A stretch of 64,000 bases of DNA from Nocardia sienata NBRC 100364 (GTDB lineage Bacteria > Actinomycetota > Actinomycetes > Mycobacteriales > Mycobacteriaceae). The DNA lies in contig NZ_BDBX01000005.1 of assembly GCF_001613205.1 (NCBI RefSeq), positions 62,001-126,000 on the forward strand. Reading direction: 5' to 3'. Position 1 is the stretch's first letter. Every line of letters starts with the position of its first letter. Below are positions 56,501 through 64,000 of the stretch, piece after piece. The position numbers and the translations under genes are program-made. The notes under the pieces are model-generated. The model was not told the DNA's origin, searched no databases, and saw only the letters and a list, made by a program, of their open reading frames with translations.

Positions 56501-59500
56501 GACCCCGGCAGCATTGGCCTCGGTGGATCCGGCCGGGCTGGACAGTCTGCGCGTCGTCGTCGCCGCCGGTGACGCCTGCCCGCCGGAGCTGGTGCGACGC
56601 TGGGCCGTCGGGGGACGCGAGTTCTTCGATGCCTACGGCCCGACCGAGGTCACCATCATGGCGAACCACAGCGCTGCGTTGGCGCCGGGAGACCCGGTCA
56701 CCATCGGCGGCCCGATCCGTGGTGCCACGGAGTGGGTACTGGACCGGCGGCTGGAACCCGTCCCGGCGGGTGTGGCCGGTGAGTTGTACATCGCGGGCGC
56801 GCTGCTCGCCCGCGGCTACCACCACCGCCCGGGATCGACCGCCGCGCGCTTCGTCGCCTGTCCGTGGCAGCCCGGTCGGCGGATGTATCGCACCGGCGAT
56901 ACGGTCCGCTGGACCGCCGAGGGAACCCTCGAGTATCTGGGCCGGTCGGATTTCCAGGTCGAGGTCCGGGGCGTGCGTATCGAACTCGGCGAGATAGATG
57001 CCGCCCTGGCGGCCTGCGAGTCGGTCGGATTCGCCGTCACCATCGGCCACCCCACCGGCTCCGGTACCGCCGCACTGGCCTCCTACGTGGTACCCGCGCC
57101 CGGTCATTCGATAGATATCGCGTTCCTTACCGAACACCTGCGCGGCCTGCTGCCCTCCTATATGGTCCCGCCCTCGATCACGGTGCTCGAGCATATTCCG
57201 CTCACCCCGGCAGGCAAACTGGACCGCAAGGCGCTACCGGACCCCGTCGTCACCGGCACCGCGCCGTTCCGGCCGCCCGGGACACCGGTCGAACGGACCG
57301 TCGCGCGAATTTTCGCCGAGGTGCTCGGCGTCGGCACCGTAGGTCTCGACGATTCGTTCTTCGCACTCGGCGGCGACAGCCTGACGGCGACCCGGGTCGC
57401 CGCCCGGCTCGGGACGGCGCTGGGTGCCGAGATCCCGGTGCGGTTGTTGTTCGAGGCACCACAGGTTTCGGCGCTGGCCGTCCACGTGGAGGAGCAGATG
57501 CGCACGGGACGGCAACGCCCGCCGCTGATCGCCGGACCCCGGCCCGACCTCGTACCCTTGGCACCCGCCCAGCAGCGCATGTGGTTCTTCAACCAGTACG
57601 ACACCGCCTCCGGTGCCTACAACATGCCGATCGCGGTCCGGCTGCGGGGCGAACTCGACCTCGGCGCCCTGCGCGCGGCGATGACCGACGTCCTGGACAG
57701 GCACGAGTCGCTGCGGACGCGTTATCCGGAACGGAAGGGAACGCTGACCCAGGTGGTCGAACCGGTCGACGCCGTCGATCGTGAGTTGAGTCCGGTACCG
57801 GTGGCGCCGGACCGGGTGATCGGCGCGATCTCGGAGTTCGTCCACGAAGGCTTCGATGTGAGCGTCCGGGTACCGGTGCGTACCCGGTTGTTCCGGGTGA
57901 CCGGCGGTGCCGACCCCGAATACGTGCTGGCCGTGGTGGTGCACCATATCGCCGCGGACGGCTTCTCCATGGCGCCACTGGCCCGCGACGTGGCGACCGC
58001 GTATGCCGCCCGCGCTCATGGCGAGGCACCGTCGTGGCCACCGCTGCCCATCCAGTACGCCGACTACGCCCTGTGGCAGCGCGCTGCCCTGGGCGACCCG
58101 GGCGACCCCGGATCACTGAGCGCCCGGCAGATCAGGCACTGGACGGAAACACTGGCCGGACTGCCGGAGGAGTTGGGCCTGCCGTTCGATCGGCCGCGAC
58201 CGGCGGTGCGGTCGAACCGGGGTTCGAGTCACCGGTTCGGACTGGGCGCCGATCTGGTGGCGAAGCTGCGCGCATTCGCCCGTGACCGCAGCTCGTCGTT
58301 GTTCATGGTGATCCACGCCGCGCTCGCGGCAACTCTGGCCCGGTCGAGCGGATCCGGCGATATCGCGATCGGAACACCGGTCGCCGGTCGGGGCGCCGCC
58401 GTCCTCGACGACGTGATCGGAATGTTCGTCAACACGGTGGTCCTACGCACGGACGTCGACCTCGGCGAGTCGTTCACCGCCTTCCTCGACCGGGTCGAGC
58501 GGATCGATCTGGCCGCTTTCGGGAATGCCGACGTGCCTTTCGAACAGTTGGTGGACGAACTCGCTCCGGAGCGCTCCCAGTCGCGGCATCCGCTGTTCCA
58601 GGTGCTGCTGGCCTTCCAGAATCTGGCCCGGGCCGATCTGGAACTGCCCGGACTGGACGTAACGGTGCTCGACCTGCCCGAAGACGTCTCCCGGTTCGAT
58701 CTGCAACTGATGCTGGCCGACGACGACAGCGGCGGGCTGGCGGTAACGGTCACCTACTCGACGGAGCTGTTCGATGCGAGCACGGTCGAATCCCTGGTGC
58801 GCCGCTGGGTTCGGATACTGGACACGGTAGCCATCGATCCGGCGGTCCCCGTGGGATCGATCGAGGTGCTCGAACCCGCCGAACGTGCCGATCTGCTGAC
58901 GCGTTCCGGGCCGCGCGGTGTCGCACCCCGCACCTTGGCCGACCTGCTGGCCGCCGGCGCCGCACGGGATCCCACGGCGACCGCGCTCGTCTTCGACGGC
59001 GACCGCATCGATTACCGGGAACTGGGCGAACGCGCCGGCCGAGTGGCCAGGATGCTCATCCGGCGGGGCGTCGGTCCCGAGGACATCGTCGCGGTGGCGA
59101 TGCCACGATCCGCGGATTTCGTGCTCGCTGTCTGCGCGGTGGCCGCCTCCGGTGCCGCGTTCCTGCCGATCGACCCGACGTATCCGATCGCCCGGATCAC
59201 CCATATGATCACCGATTCCGGCGCCGTACTCGGTCTGACGATCGCCTCGGTACGCGACCGGCTGCCCGACACCATCGACTGGCAGACCCCGGACACCATC
59301 GGCACCCCGGACCAGGACGGCGACACCGGACCGATCTCCGACGCCGACCGGGTGCGCCCCCTGCGTCCGGACGATCTCGCCTACGTCATCTACACCTCCG
59401 GATCGACCGGCCTGCCCAAAGCAGTCGCGGTAGGGCACCGCGGGCTGGCCGGCTGCGCGAGCGAGCACCACGACGGTCTGCACATCGGACCCGGTTCGCG

Positions 59501-62500
59501 CGTCCTGAATCTGTCCTCGCCGAGCTTCGACGTCTCGATACTGGAACTGATGTCGGCACTGGTCGTGGGTGCGACTCTGGTGATCGCGCCCGATGACGTC
59601 AACGGCGGCGACGCGCTCGGCGAACTGCTCGACCGCGAGCGGGTCGGTCACATCCTCATCACCCCCTCCGCGCTGTCCACCGTCGACGCCGACCGATGGC
59701 CGCTACCGCATCTGCGCACGCTGATGGTCGGCGGTGAGGGCTACGGGACCGGATTGGTTCAGCGCTGGAGCCACGGTCACGAGGTGTTCAACACTTACGG
59801 GCCCACCGAGGTCACGGTCGCCGCGACGCGACCCACCCCCATGGTGGCGGGCGAACCGGTGACCATCGGTGGTCCGATGCGCGGTGTCACCGCGTGGATT
59901 CTGGACCAGCGGCTGCAACCCGTCCCCGCCGGGGTCAGGGGTGAACTGTACGTCGCGGGCGCGCCGCTCGCGCGCGGCTACCACCACCGCCCGGGCACGA
60001 CCGCCGAACGCTTTGTCGCCTGCCCCTGGAAAACCGGTCGGCGGATGTACCGCACCGGGGATATGGCCCGGTGGACCGCGAACGGAACCATCCAGTATCT
60101 GGGCCGGTCGGATTTCCAGGTCAAGATTCGCGGTCTGCGCATCGAACTCGGGGAAATCGACGCGGTACTCGGCGCGCACGAGTCCGTCGGATTCGCCACC
60201 ACCGTCGGCCGCCCCACCGCTACCGGCGCCATGGCGCTGGCCTCGTATGTCGTTCCCGCACCGAGTCGATCGGTAGATGTCACACAGCTGATCGAATATC
60301 TCGGCAGCCGCCTGCCCTCCTATATGATCCCGCCTTCGATCACAGTTCTCGAACAGATTCCGCTCACGCCGGCGGGCAAACTGGACCGTAAGGCGCTGCC
60401 GGAACCGGTCCGCGCGGACAGCACGCCCTTCCGGGCACCGCAGACGCCGCTCGAGCGCATTATCGCCGGGGCATTCGCCGACGTCCTGGGTATCGACACC
60501 GTCGGACTCGACGATTCGTTCTTCGCGCTCGGCGGCGACAGCATCATGTCGATCATGCTGGTGACCCGGGCCAGGTCGGCGGGGGTACTGTTCTCCGCGC
60601 GCGAGGTGTTCGACCACCGCACGGTCGCCGGTCTGGCCCGGGTCGCCGTCCGTGACGACGAGGCCGCGAAGGCCCGCGCTTCGGTGGAGTTGCCCGGCGC
60701 AGGTGTGGGACCGATCCCGCTCACGCCGATCATGCACTGGTTCACCGAGCACACGCGTTCCGGAACAGGCCGCCTCGCCCAGGCCGTAATGCTGGCTCTG
60801 CCCACCGGAACCCGACGGCAGCGGCTGGCCGAGACCGTGCAGGCGGTCCTCGATCGGCACGATATGCTGCGCTCCCGGTTGCTCCCGGCCGACGACGGGA
60901 GCTGGTCCTGGGAGACATTACCGGTCGGCGCGATCGGATCCGACGACATCATCCACCGGGTGGTCACGGAGGCGGAGCCGGGTACCCCCGGGTTCCGCGC
61001 CGTGACCGCCACGGAATCCGCGGCCGCGGCGAAACGGCTCGATCCGGGTGCGGGCATCGTGGTGCAGGTGGTCTGGTTCGATCCGGTGGATCCCGCGGTG
61101 CCCGACCGGATGCTGATGCTGGTGCACCACTCGGCGATCGACGGTGTCTCCTGGCGGGTGCTGGTACCGGATCTCGCGATCGCGTGGGCGCGGACGGAGT
61201 CCGGCGAACCGCCCGATCTCGCTCCGGTGGGGACATCGATGCGCGGCTGGGCGCACGGACTGGTCGAGGCAGCCCATCGCCGGGAGCGGACCGCGGAACT
61301 CGGTCGATGGCAGGCCGTGGCCGCCGAACCCGATCCGGTGATCGGGTCCCGTCCCCTCGACCCCGCGGTCGATGTGGCCGACACGGTGCGCACGGTCGAG
61401 GTCGAGCTCTCGGCCGAGGTCACCGCGGCGCTGTCGACCGAGGTACCCGCCGCGTTCCACGGCACCGTGGCCGACGGCCTGCTGGCCGCGCTGGCGCTGG
61501 CGACGACGAAGTGGCGCCGCGAGCGCGAGCCCGCGAGCACCACCGGCAGCCGGCCCGCGGCGGCGGTCATCGGCCTCGAGGGTCACGGCCGCGAGGAACA
61601 GGTGGTCCCGGGCGCGGACCTGACGCGGACGGTCGGCTGGTTCACCACGAGTTTCCCGGTACGACTCGACCTTTCGGATATCGACGTCGACGCCGCGTGC
61701 GCGGGCGGGCCGGCGATCGGCGCAGCGGTCAAAGCCGTCAAGGAGCAGTTGCGCGCCGTCCCGGACCACGGCATCGGCTACGGCCTGCTGCGATATCTGA
61801 ACGAGGACACCGCGCCGCTACTGCGCGCCCTGCCCACGCCGCAGATCGGGTTCAACTATCTCGGTCGCATCGTCGCCGGGCCCCGCGGGCAGGCGCAGGC
61901 ATGGCAGCCGGTGGACGACGGCGGCGACTTCTCCGGCGCCGAACTCGCCCGTGCGTTGAATCCGGATATGCCGGTGACGGCGGTGCTCGATATCACCGCC
62001 CGGCTCGTCGATGACGGGGTCCGGCAGCGCCTGCGGGCGATCTGGTCGTATCCCGCCGGAGTGCTGGACGCCGAGCAGGTCCGCCGGATCGCGCACTTGT
62101 GGTCGGACGTGCTGACCGCGCTGGCGGCGTATGCCCGGGGCCCCGGGGCCGGGGGATGGACGCCGTCGGATCTGGATCTGGTCCGGCTGGGGCAGTCCGA
62201 GATCGAGCGGCTCGAAGCCAGATATCCGGCGGTGCAGGATATCTGGCCGTTGACCCCACTGCAGGAAGGTCTGCTGTTCCACGCGCTGGCCGCCGAGGAA
62301 TCGAGGGACGCGTATGTGGTGCAGTTGGTCCTCGAACTCCGGGGCCGGGTCGATCCGGAGCGGCTGCGGCGAGCCGGACAGCTGCTGCTCGACCGGCATG
62401 CGAATCTGCGCACCGCCTTCGTCACCGATATCGGACCGGTCCAGGTGGTCGACAGCGGTGTGGCGGCGCCCTGGTCGGAGCTCGACCTGTCCGGGTTGGA

Positions 62501-64000
62501 CGACGACGCCCGAGCGCGCGACTGGGAGTTGCTGACGGCCGCGGACCGGGCGACCAGGTTCGACCCGGCACGCCCCCCGCTGTTGCGTTGGATGCTGGTC
62601 ACCACGGGGCCGGGCAGTTACCGGCTGGTGCTGACCCAGCATCACCTGCTGCTCGACGGCTGGTCCACCCCGCTGCTCCTCCGCGAGTTGCTGGTGCTCT
62701 ACGCCACCGACGGTGCCGTCGAGGTGCTACCCCCGGTCCGGCCCTACCGGGATTTCCTGGCGTGGCTCGGCGCGCAGGACCGGACCGCCGCGCTCGAGGC
62801 CTGGGCCCGCGTATTCGACGGCGCCGACGAACCGACCCTGGTGGCTCCGGCGGACCCCGGGCGCGACTACACCGGATCCCGTGACGTGACCGCCGAACTG
62901 ACCGAGGAGCAGACCACGCGACTGGCCGGTCTCGCACAGGCCCGGGGGGTCACCCTCAATACGGTGATCCAGGGGGTGTGGGCGATCGTCCTGAGCGTGT
63001 TGACATCCCGCGACGATGTGACATTCGGGTCCACGGTCTCCGGGCGTCCCCCGCAGATACCGGGTATCGAAGCGATGATCGGGTTGTTCGTCAACACACT
63101 GCCGGTGCGGGTCCGGCTCGACCCCGCCGAGAGCGCGGGACACCTGCTGGAACGGATCCAGGCGGAGCAGGCGGGTCTGCTCGATCACCACCACGTGGGC
63201 CTGACCGATATCGAACATGCCGCCGGGCCGGGGGCGGTGTTCGACACGATGACGGTGTTCGAGTCCTATCCGGTCGACCGCGGCGGGGTGACCGCGGAAA
63301 CCGATATCGCCGGCCTGCGGGTCGCCGACGTGACCGGTACCGACGCCGCCCACTATCCGCTGGGCGTGGTCGCCCATCTCGATACCCGGCTACACCTGCG
63401 CGTCAAGTATCTGCCCGGACTCTTCGACCACGACGCGGCGACCGCGATACTGCACCGGATACTGCGCGTACTGGACCTCGCTGTCGCAGAACCGGATCGG
63501 CCGCTGGGCCGGCTGGATCTGCTCTTCCCGGCGGAGTACCGGGAGCTGCTCTCGGTATCGGGTGATCCGGCGGTGACCGAGCGAGTCCTCCCGGACCTGC
63601 TGGCCGCCGGCCGGGACCCGGAGGCGGTCGCGGTGGTGTGCGGAGATCGCCGGTGGACCTACCGCGAACTCGACGCGGAATCGAATCGGCTCGCACGGTG
63701 CCTGATCGCCCGGGGCGCCGGACCGGAGACCGGTGTCGCGGTGGCATTGCCACGGTCGGTCGAGTCGGTGCTGGCGATCTGGGCGGTGGCCAAAACGGGG
63801 GCTGCGTTCGTTCCGGTCGACCCCGCCTACCCCGCGGGCCGGATCGAACACATGCTCACCGATTCCGGTGTCGCGGTGGGGATCACCTCGGGCCAGTGGC
63901 AGGATCGGCTGCCCGGCCGGGTACGCCGGCTGGTCCTCGACGAACCGGCGACGGCCGCGGAAGTCGCGGCCACGACGGCGACGCAGGTGACCGATGCGGA
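53562..64000 (+). CDS. Nonribosomal peptide synthetase, 5' part (3' cut by window)
   Basis: One open frame of 3,479 codons from ATG 53562 (GGAGGAGAGCT upstream) to the window end. By residue: C1 about 28-455 (HHVALDGFG near 157); an extra C-terminal half of a C domain about 470-735 with no HHxxxDG; A1 about 740-1226 (YTSGSTGTPKGV, FDASVWEL, AYGPTEVT); PCP1 1260-1310 (LGGDSLT); C2 1325-1780 (HHIAADGFS near 1461); A2 to about 2280 (FDVSILEL); PCP2 (LGGDSIM); E about 2385-2840 (HHSAIDGVSWRVL); C3 about 2885-3320 (HHLLLDGWS near 3027); A3 starting near 3345. The E domain implies a D-residue at position two. By hand alignment A1's pocket reads D-A-W-V-V-A-A-I-M, near the phenylalanine code; A2 reads D-V-L-L-M-G-T-V-A, unassigned. 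Confidence 0.92.
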   Translation, partial: MERSDPNFEPGSGGSGPARSGNTVGNPVPLSAGQRGLWLAQQLRPDIPISEAQYIELHGDLDIELLRRCLLRAGHEFQSGYLRLVENDGEPQQLYDPYLASTGPVLDMRGEPDPMAAGLQWMRREYTAPLDIVRDRLFAGALLQVGDRHYLWYNRVHHVALDGFGAMTMVNRVAALYTAAVRDGTAESDAPAEPCRAADLRTLYEADRSYRESKRFTDDQAYWLNRLAGVGEGSTLATGYAPACAESVTVLGELAPETVARIDRTATALAASPAAVVIAAFGCYLARMTGRDDVLVDIPVSGRTTAVLRRSGGVFVNVAPFPIELGSGETVATLVRRVQSDLIGALRHQRCGLYDIRAAAGTNGQRRYAGPMVNVMFFPQEIRLGPVTGEFHILSSGPVDDLLVDLYQTGDPPRTILHFMANPDLYTPAELAAHRIRFAQFLDAFAAAGPDSGLERVHPESARAGARIRRRRENLAFWQATLADLPEELPLPFDRPRPAVASDRRGNRRFGLDADLVGALDGFARARGTSLFTVVHAAMAVLLARLSGSGDIAVGAPVARRGATTAGGAAPEFADAVVLRTGIDLGESFTGLVDRVSRVDSTAFDHAGIPFARLVEELRPLRSPSRHPLFQVMVACGPPAYAAADPSGPDAAETDLPDAPGLDLRVAVSEADTDGATVTVDYSAEVFDGDTVDSLMRRWIRILESVAAEPGVAVGSIDILDPAERAELLTRSGPRTTAPRTLAELLTAAAARDPCAPALVCGGTQIDYRELDERSNRLARTLVARGAGPESTVAVAIPRSCDSVLALWAVAKSGAAFLPIDPSYPAARITHMVTDSGATLGLTVGAVREKLPGTVEWLLPGDHDPHGDARPITDRERTTVLRPGHPAYLIYTSGSTGTPKGVTVTHTGLASLAAEQRERYTVTGDSRTLHLASPSFDASVWELVLAVGAGATMVIAEPGTYGGAEFADLVRRDRVTHAVATPAALASVDPAGLDSLRVVVAAGDACPPELVRRWAVGGREFFDAYGPTEVTIMANHSAALAPGDPVTIGGPIRGATEWVLDRRLEPVPAGVAGELYIAGALLARGYHHRPGSTAARFVACPWQPGRRMYRTGDTVRWTAEGTLEYLGRSDFQVEVRGVRIELGEIDAALAACESVGFAVTIGHPTGSGTAALASYVVPAPGHSIDIAFLTEHLRGLLPSYMVPPSITVLEHIPLTPAGKLDRKALPDPVVTGTAPFRPPGTPVERTVARIFAEVLGVGTVGLDDSFFALGGDSLTATRVAARLGTALGAEIPVRLLFEAPQVSALAVHVEEQMRTGRQRPPLIAGPRPDLVPLAPAQQRMWFFNQYDTASGAYNMPIAVRLRGELDLGALRAAMTDVLDRHESLRTRYPERKGTLTQVVEPVDAVDRELSPVPVAPDRVIGAISEFVHEGFDVSVRVPVRTRLFRVTGGADPEYVLAVVVHHIAADGFSMAPLARDVATAYAARAHGEAPSWPPLPIQYADYALWQRAALGDPGDPGSLSARQIRHWTETLAGLPEELGLPFDRPRPAVRSNRGSSHRFGLGADLVAKLRAFARDRSSSLFMVIHAALAATLARSSGSGDIAIGTPVAGRGAAVLDDVIGMFVNTVVLRTDVDLGESFTAFLDRVERIDLAAFGNADVPFEQLVDELAPERSQSRHPLFQVLLAFQNLARADLELPGLDVTVLDLPEDVSRFDLQLMLADDDSGGLAVTVTYSTELFDASTVESLVRRWVRILDTVAIDPAVPVGSIEVLEPAERADLLTRSGPRGVAPRTLADLLAAGAARDPTATALVFDGDRIDYRELGERAGRVARMLIRRGVGPEDIVAVAMPRSADFVLAVCAVAASGAAFLPIDPTYPIARITHMITDSGAVLGLTIASVRDRLPDTIDWQTPDTIGTPDQDGDTGPISDADRVRPLRPDDLAYVIYTSGSTGLPKAVAVGHRGLAGCASEHHDGLHIGPGSRVLNLSSPSFDVSILELMSALVVGATLVIAPDDVNGGDALGELLDRERVGHILITPSALSTVDADRWPLPHLRTLMVGGEGYGTGLVQRWSHGHEVFNTYGPTEVTVAATRPTPMVAGEPVTIGGPMRGVTAWILDQRLQPVPAGVRGELYVAGAPLARGYHHRPGTTAERFVACPWKTGRRMYRTGDMARWTANGTIQYLGRSDFQVKIRGLRIELGEIDAVLGAHESVGFATTVGRPTATGAMALASYVVPAPSRSVDVTQLIEYLGSRLPSYMIPPSITVLEQIPLTPAGKLDRKALPEPVRADSTPFRAPQTPLERIIAGAFADVLGIDTVGLDDSFFALGGDSIMSIMLVTRARSAGVLFSAREVFDHRTVAGLARVAVRDDEAAKARASVELPGAGVGPIPLTPIMHWFTEHTRSGTGRLAQAVMLALPTGTRRQRLAETVQAVLDRHDMLRSRLLPADDGSWSWETLPVGAIGSDDIIHRVVTEAEPGTPGFRAVTATESAAAAKRLDPGAGIVVQVVWFDPVDPAVPDRMLMLVHHSAIDGVSWRVLVPDLAIAWARTESGEPPDLAPVGTSMRGWAHGLVEAAHRRERTAELGRWQAVAAEPDPVIGSRPLDPAVDVADTVRTVEVELSAEVTAALSTEVPAAFHGTVADGLLAALALATTKWRREREPASTTGSRPAAAVIGLEGHGREEQVVPGADLTRTVGWFTTSFPVRLDLSDIDVDAACAGGPAIGAAVKAVKEQLRAVPDHGIGYGLLRYLNEDTAPLLRALPTPQIGFNYLGRIVAGPRGQAQAWQPVDDGGDFSGAELARALNPDMPVTAVLDITARLVDDGVRQRLRAIWSYPAGVLDAEQVRRIAHLWSDVLTALAAYARGPGAGGWTPSDLDLVRLGQSEIERLEARYPAVQDIWPLTPLQEGLLFHALAAEESRDAYVVQLVLELRGRVDPERLRRAGQLLLDRHANLRTAFVTDIGPVQVVDSGVAAPWSELDLSGLDDDARARDWELLTAADRATRFDPARPPLLRWMLVTTGPGSYRLVLTQHHLLLDGWSTPLLLRELLVLYATDGAVEVLPPVRPYRDFLAWLGAQDRTAALEAWARVFDGADEPTLVAPADPGRDYTGSRDVTAELTEEQTTRLAGLAQARGVTLNTVIQGVWAIVLSVLTSRDDVTFGSTVSGRPPQIPGIEAMIGLFVNTLPVRVRLDPAESAGHLLERIQAEQAGLLDHHHVGLTDIEHAAGPGAVFDTMTVFESYPVDRGGVTAETDIAGLRVADVTGTDAAHYPLGVVAHLDTRLHLRVKYLPGLFDHDAATAILHRILRVLDLAVAEPDRPLGRLDLLFPAEYRELLSVSGDPAVTERVLPDLLAAGRDPEAVAVVCGDRRWTYRELDAESNRLARCLIARGAGPETGVAVALPRSVESVLAIWAVAKTGAAFVPVDPAYPAGRIEHMLTDSGVAVGITSGQWQDRLPGRVRRLVLDEPATAAEVAATTATQVTDA

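Overview
The window looks like a stretch of chromosome from a high-GC actinobacterium of the order Mycobacteriales, most likely Nocardia or a close relative. Codons end overwhelmingly in G or C. A DevR/DosR response regulator, a heme-type DevS kinase, a three-domain OtsB1 and Rv0571c-like and Acg-like proteins are present, together with KshA/Hsa-type steroid oxygenases and a large NRPS. The genus is an inference; no rRNA or marker gene is present. I saw no tRNA, rRNA, CRISPR array or insertion sequence.

1-7.4 kb (mixed housekeeping and accessory genes): the 3' end of a UvrA-like ATPase converges on an NAD-dependent DNA ligase across a strong hairpin. Next come two damaged genes joined head to head (a quinone oxidoreductase remnant and an amidohydrolase remnant), an Old Yellow Enzyme, a LysE-type exporter and a membrane diguanylate cyclase.

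7.7-28.9 kb (dormancy/hypoxia island): two coupled WS/DGAT acyltransferases, three tandem universal stress proteins, OtsB1, an Acg-like nitroreductase, an alcohol dehydrogenase coupled to a PNPOx-like flavoprotein, a GyrI-DUF302 fusion, DevR and DevS, a DUF2267 protein, a CsoR/CstR-family repressor with a perfect 13-bp-arm operator, a second DUF302 protein and a phosphoribosyltransferase-hydrolase fusion. Several promoters carry sequences resembling the DosR box (GGGAC-N4-GKCCC). Members of this set are scattered in M. tuberculosis but lie together here.

28.2-33.2 kb: a methyltransferase, a small secreted Gly/Ser-rich protein, a family A DNA polymerase-like protein, a DUF4254-like protein coupled to an SPW membrane protein, and a divergent TetR gene with a 7-bp-arm operator.

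33.2-53 kb (catabolic cluster): KshA with a small Cys-rich protein, HsaA-, HsaB- and HsaC-like enzymes, two NTF2-fold proteins, an Old Yellow Enzyme and a KshB-like reductase, which together suggest attack on a steroid or similar polycyclic substrate. Two TetR and two IclR regulators lie among them. An acyl-CoA ligase, an acyl-CoA dehydrogenase, two DUF202 membrane proteins, a serine hydrolase, an MFS transporter and an SdsA-like alkylsulfatase follow. Repeated operator-like sequences tie the regulators to each other and to the promoters: ATTGATC-N3-C-N2-TCAAT before three regulators, TTCCG-TTGAG-CGGAA-type elements in two divergent promoters, and AGACAACATRTCCA before the ligase and the transporter.

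53.6-64 kb: the first 10.4 kb of an NRPS gene running off the window. Domain order is C, an extra C-terminal half of a C domain, A, PCP, C, A, PCP, E, C, A (cut). The product is unknown.
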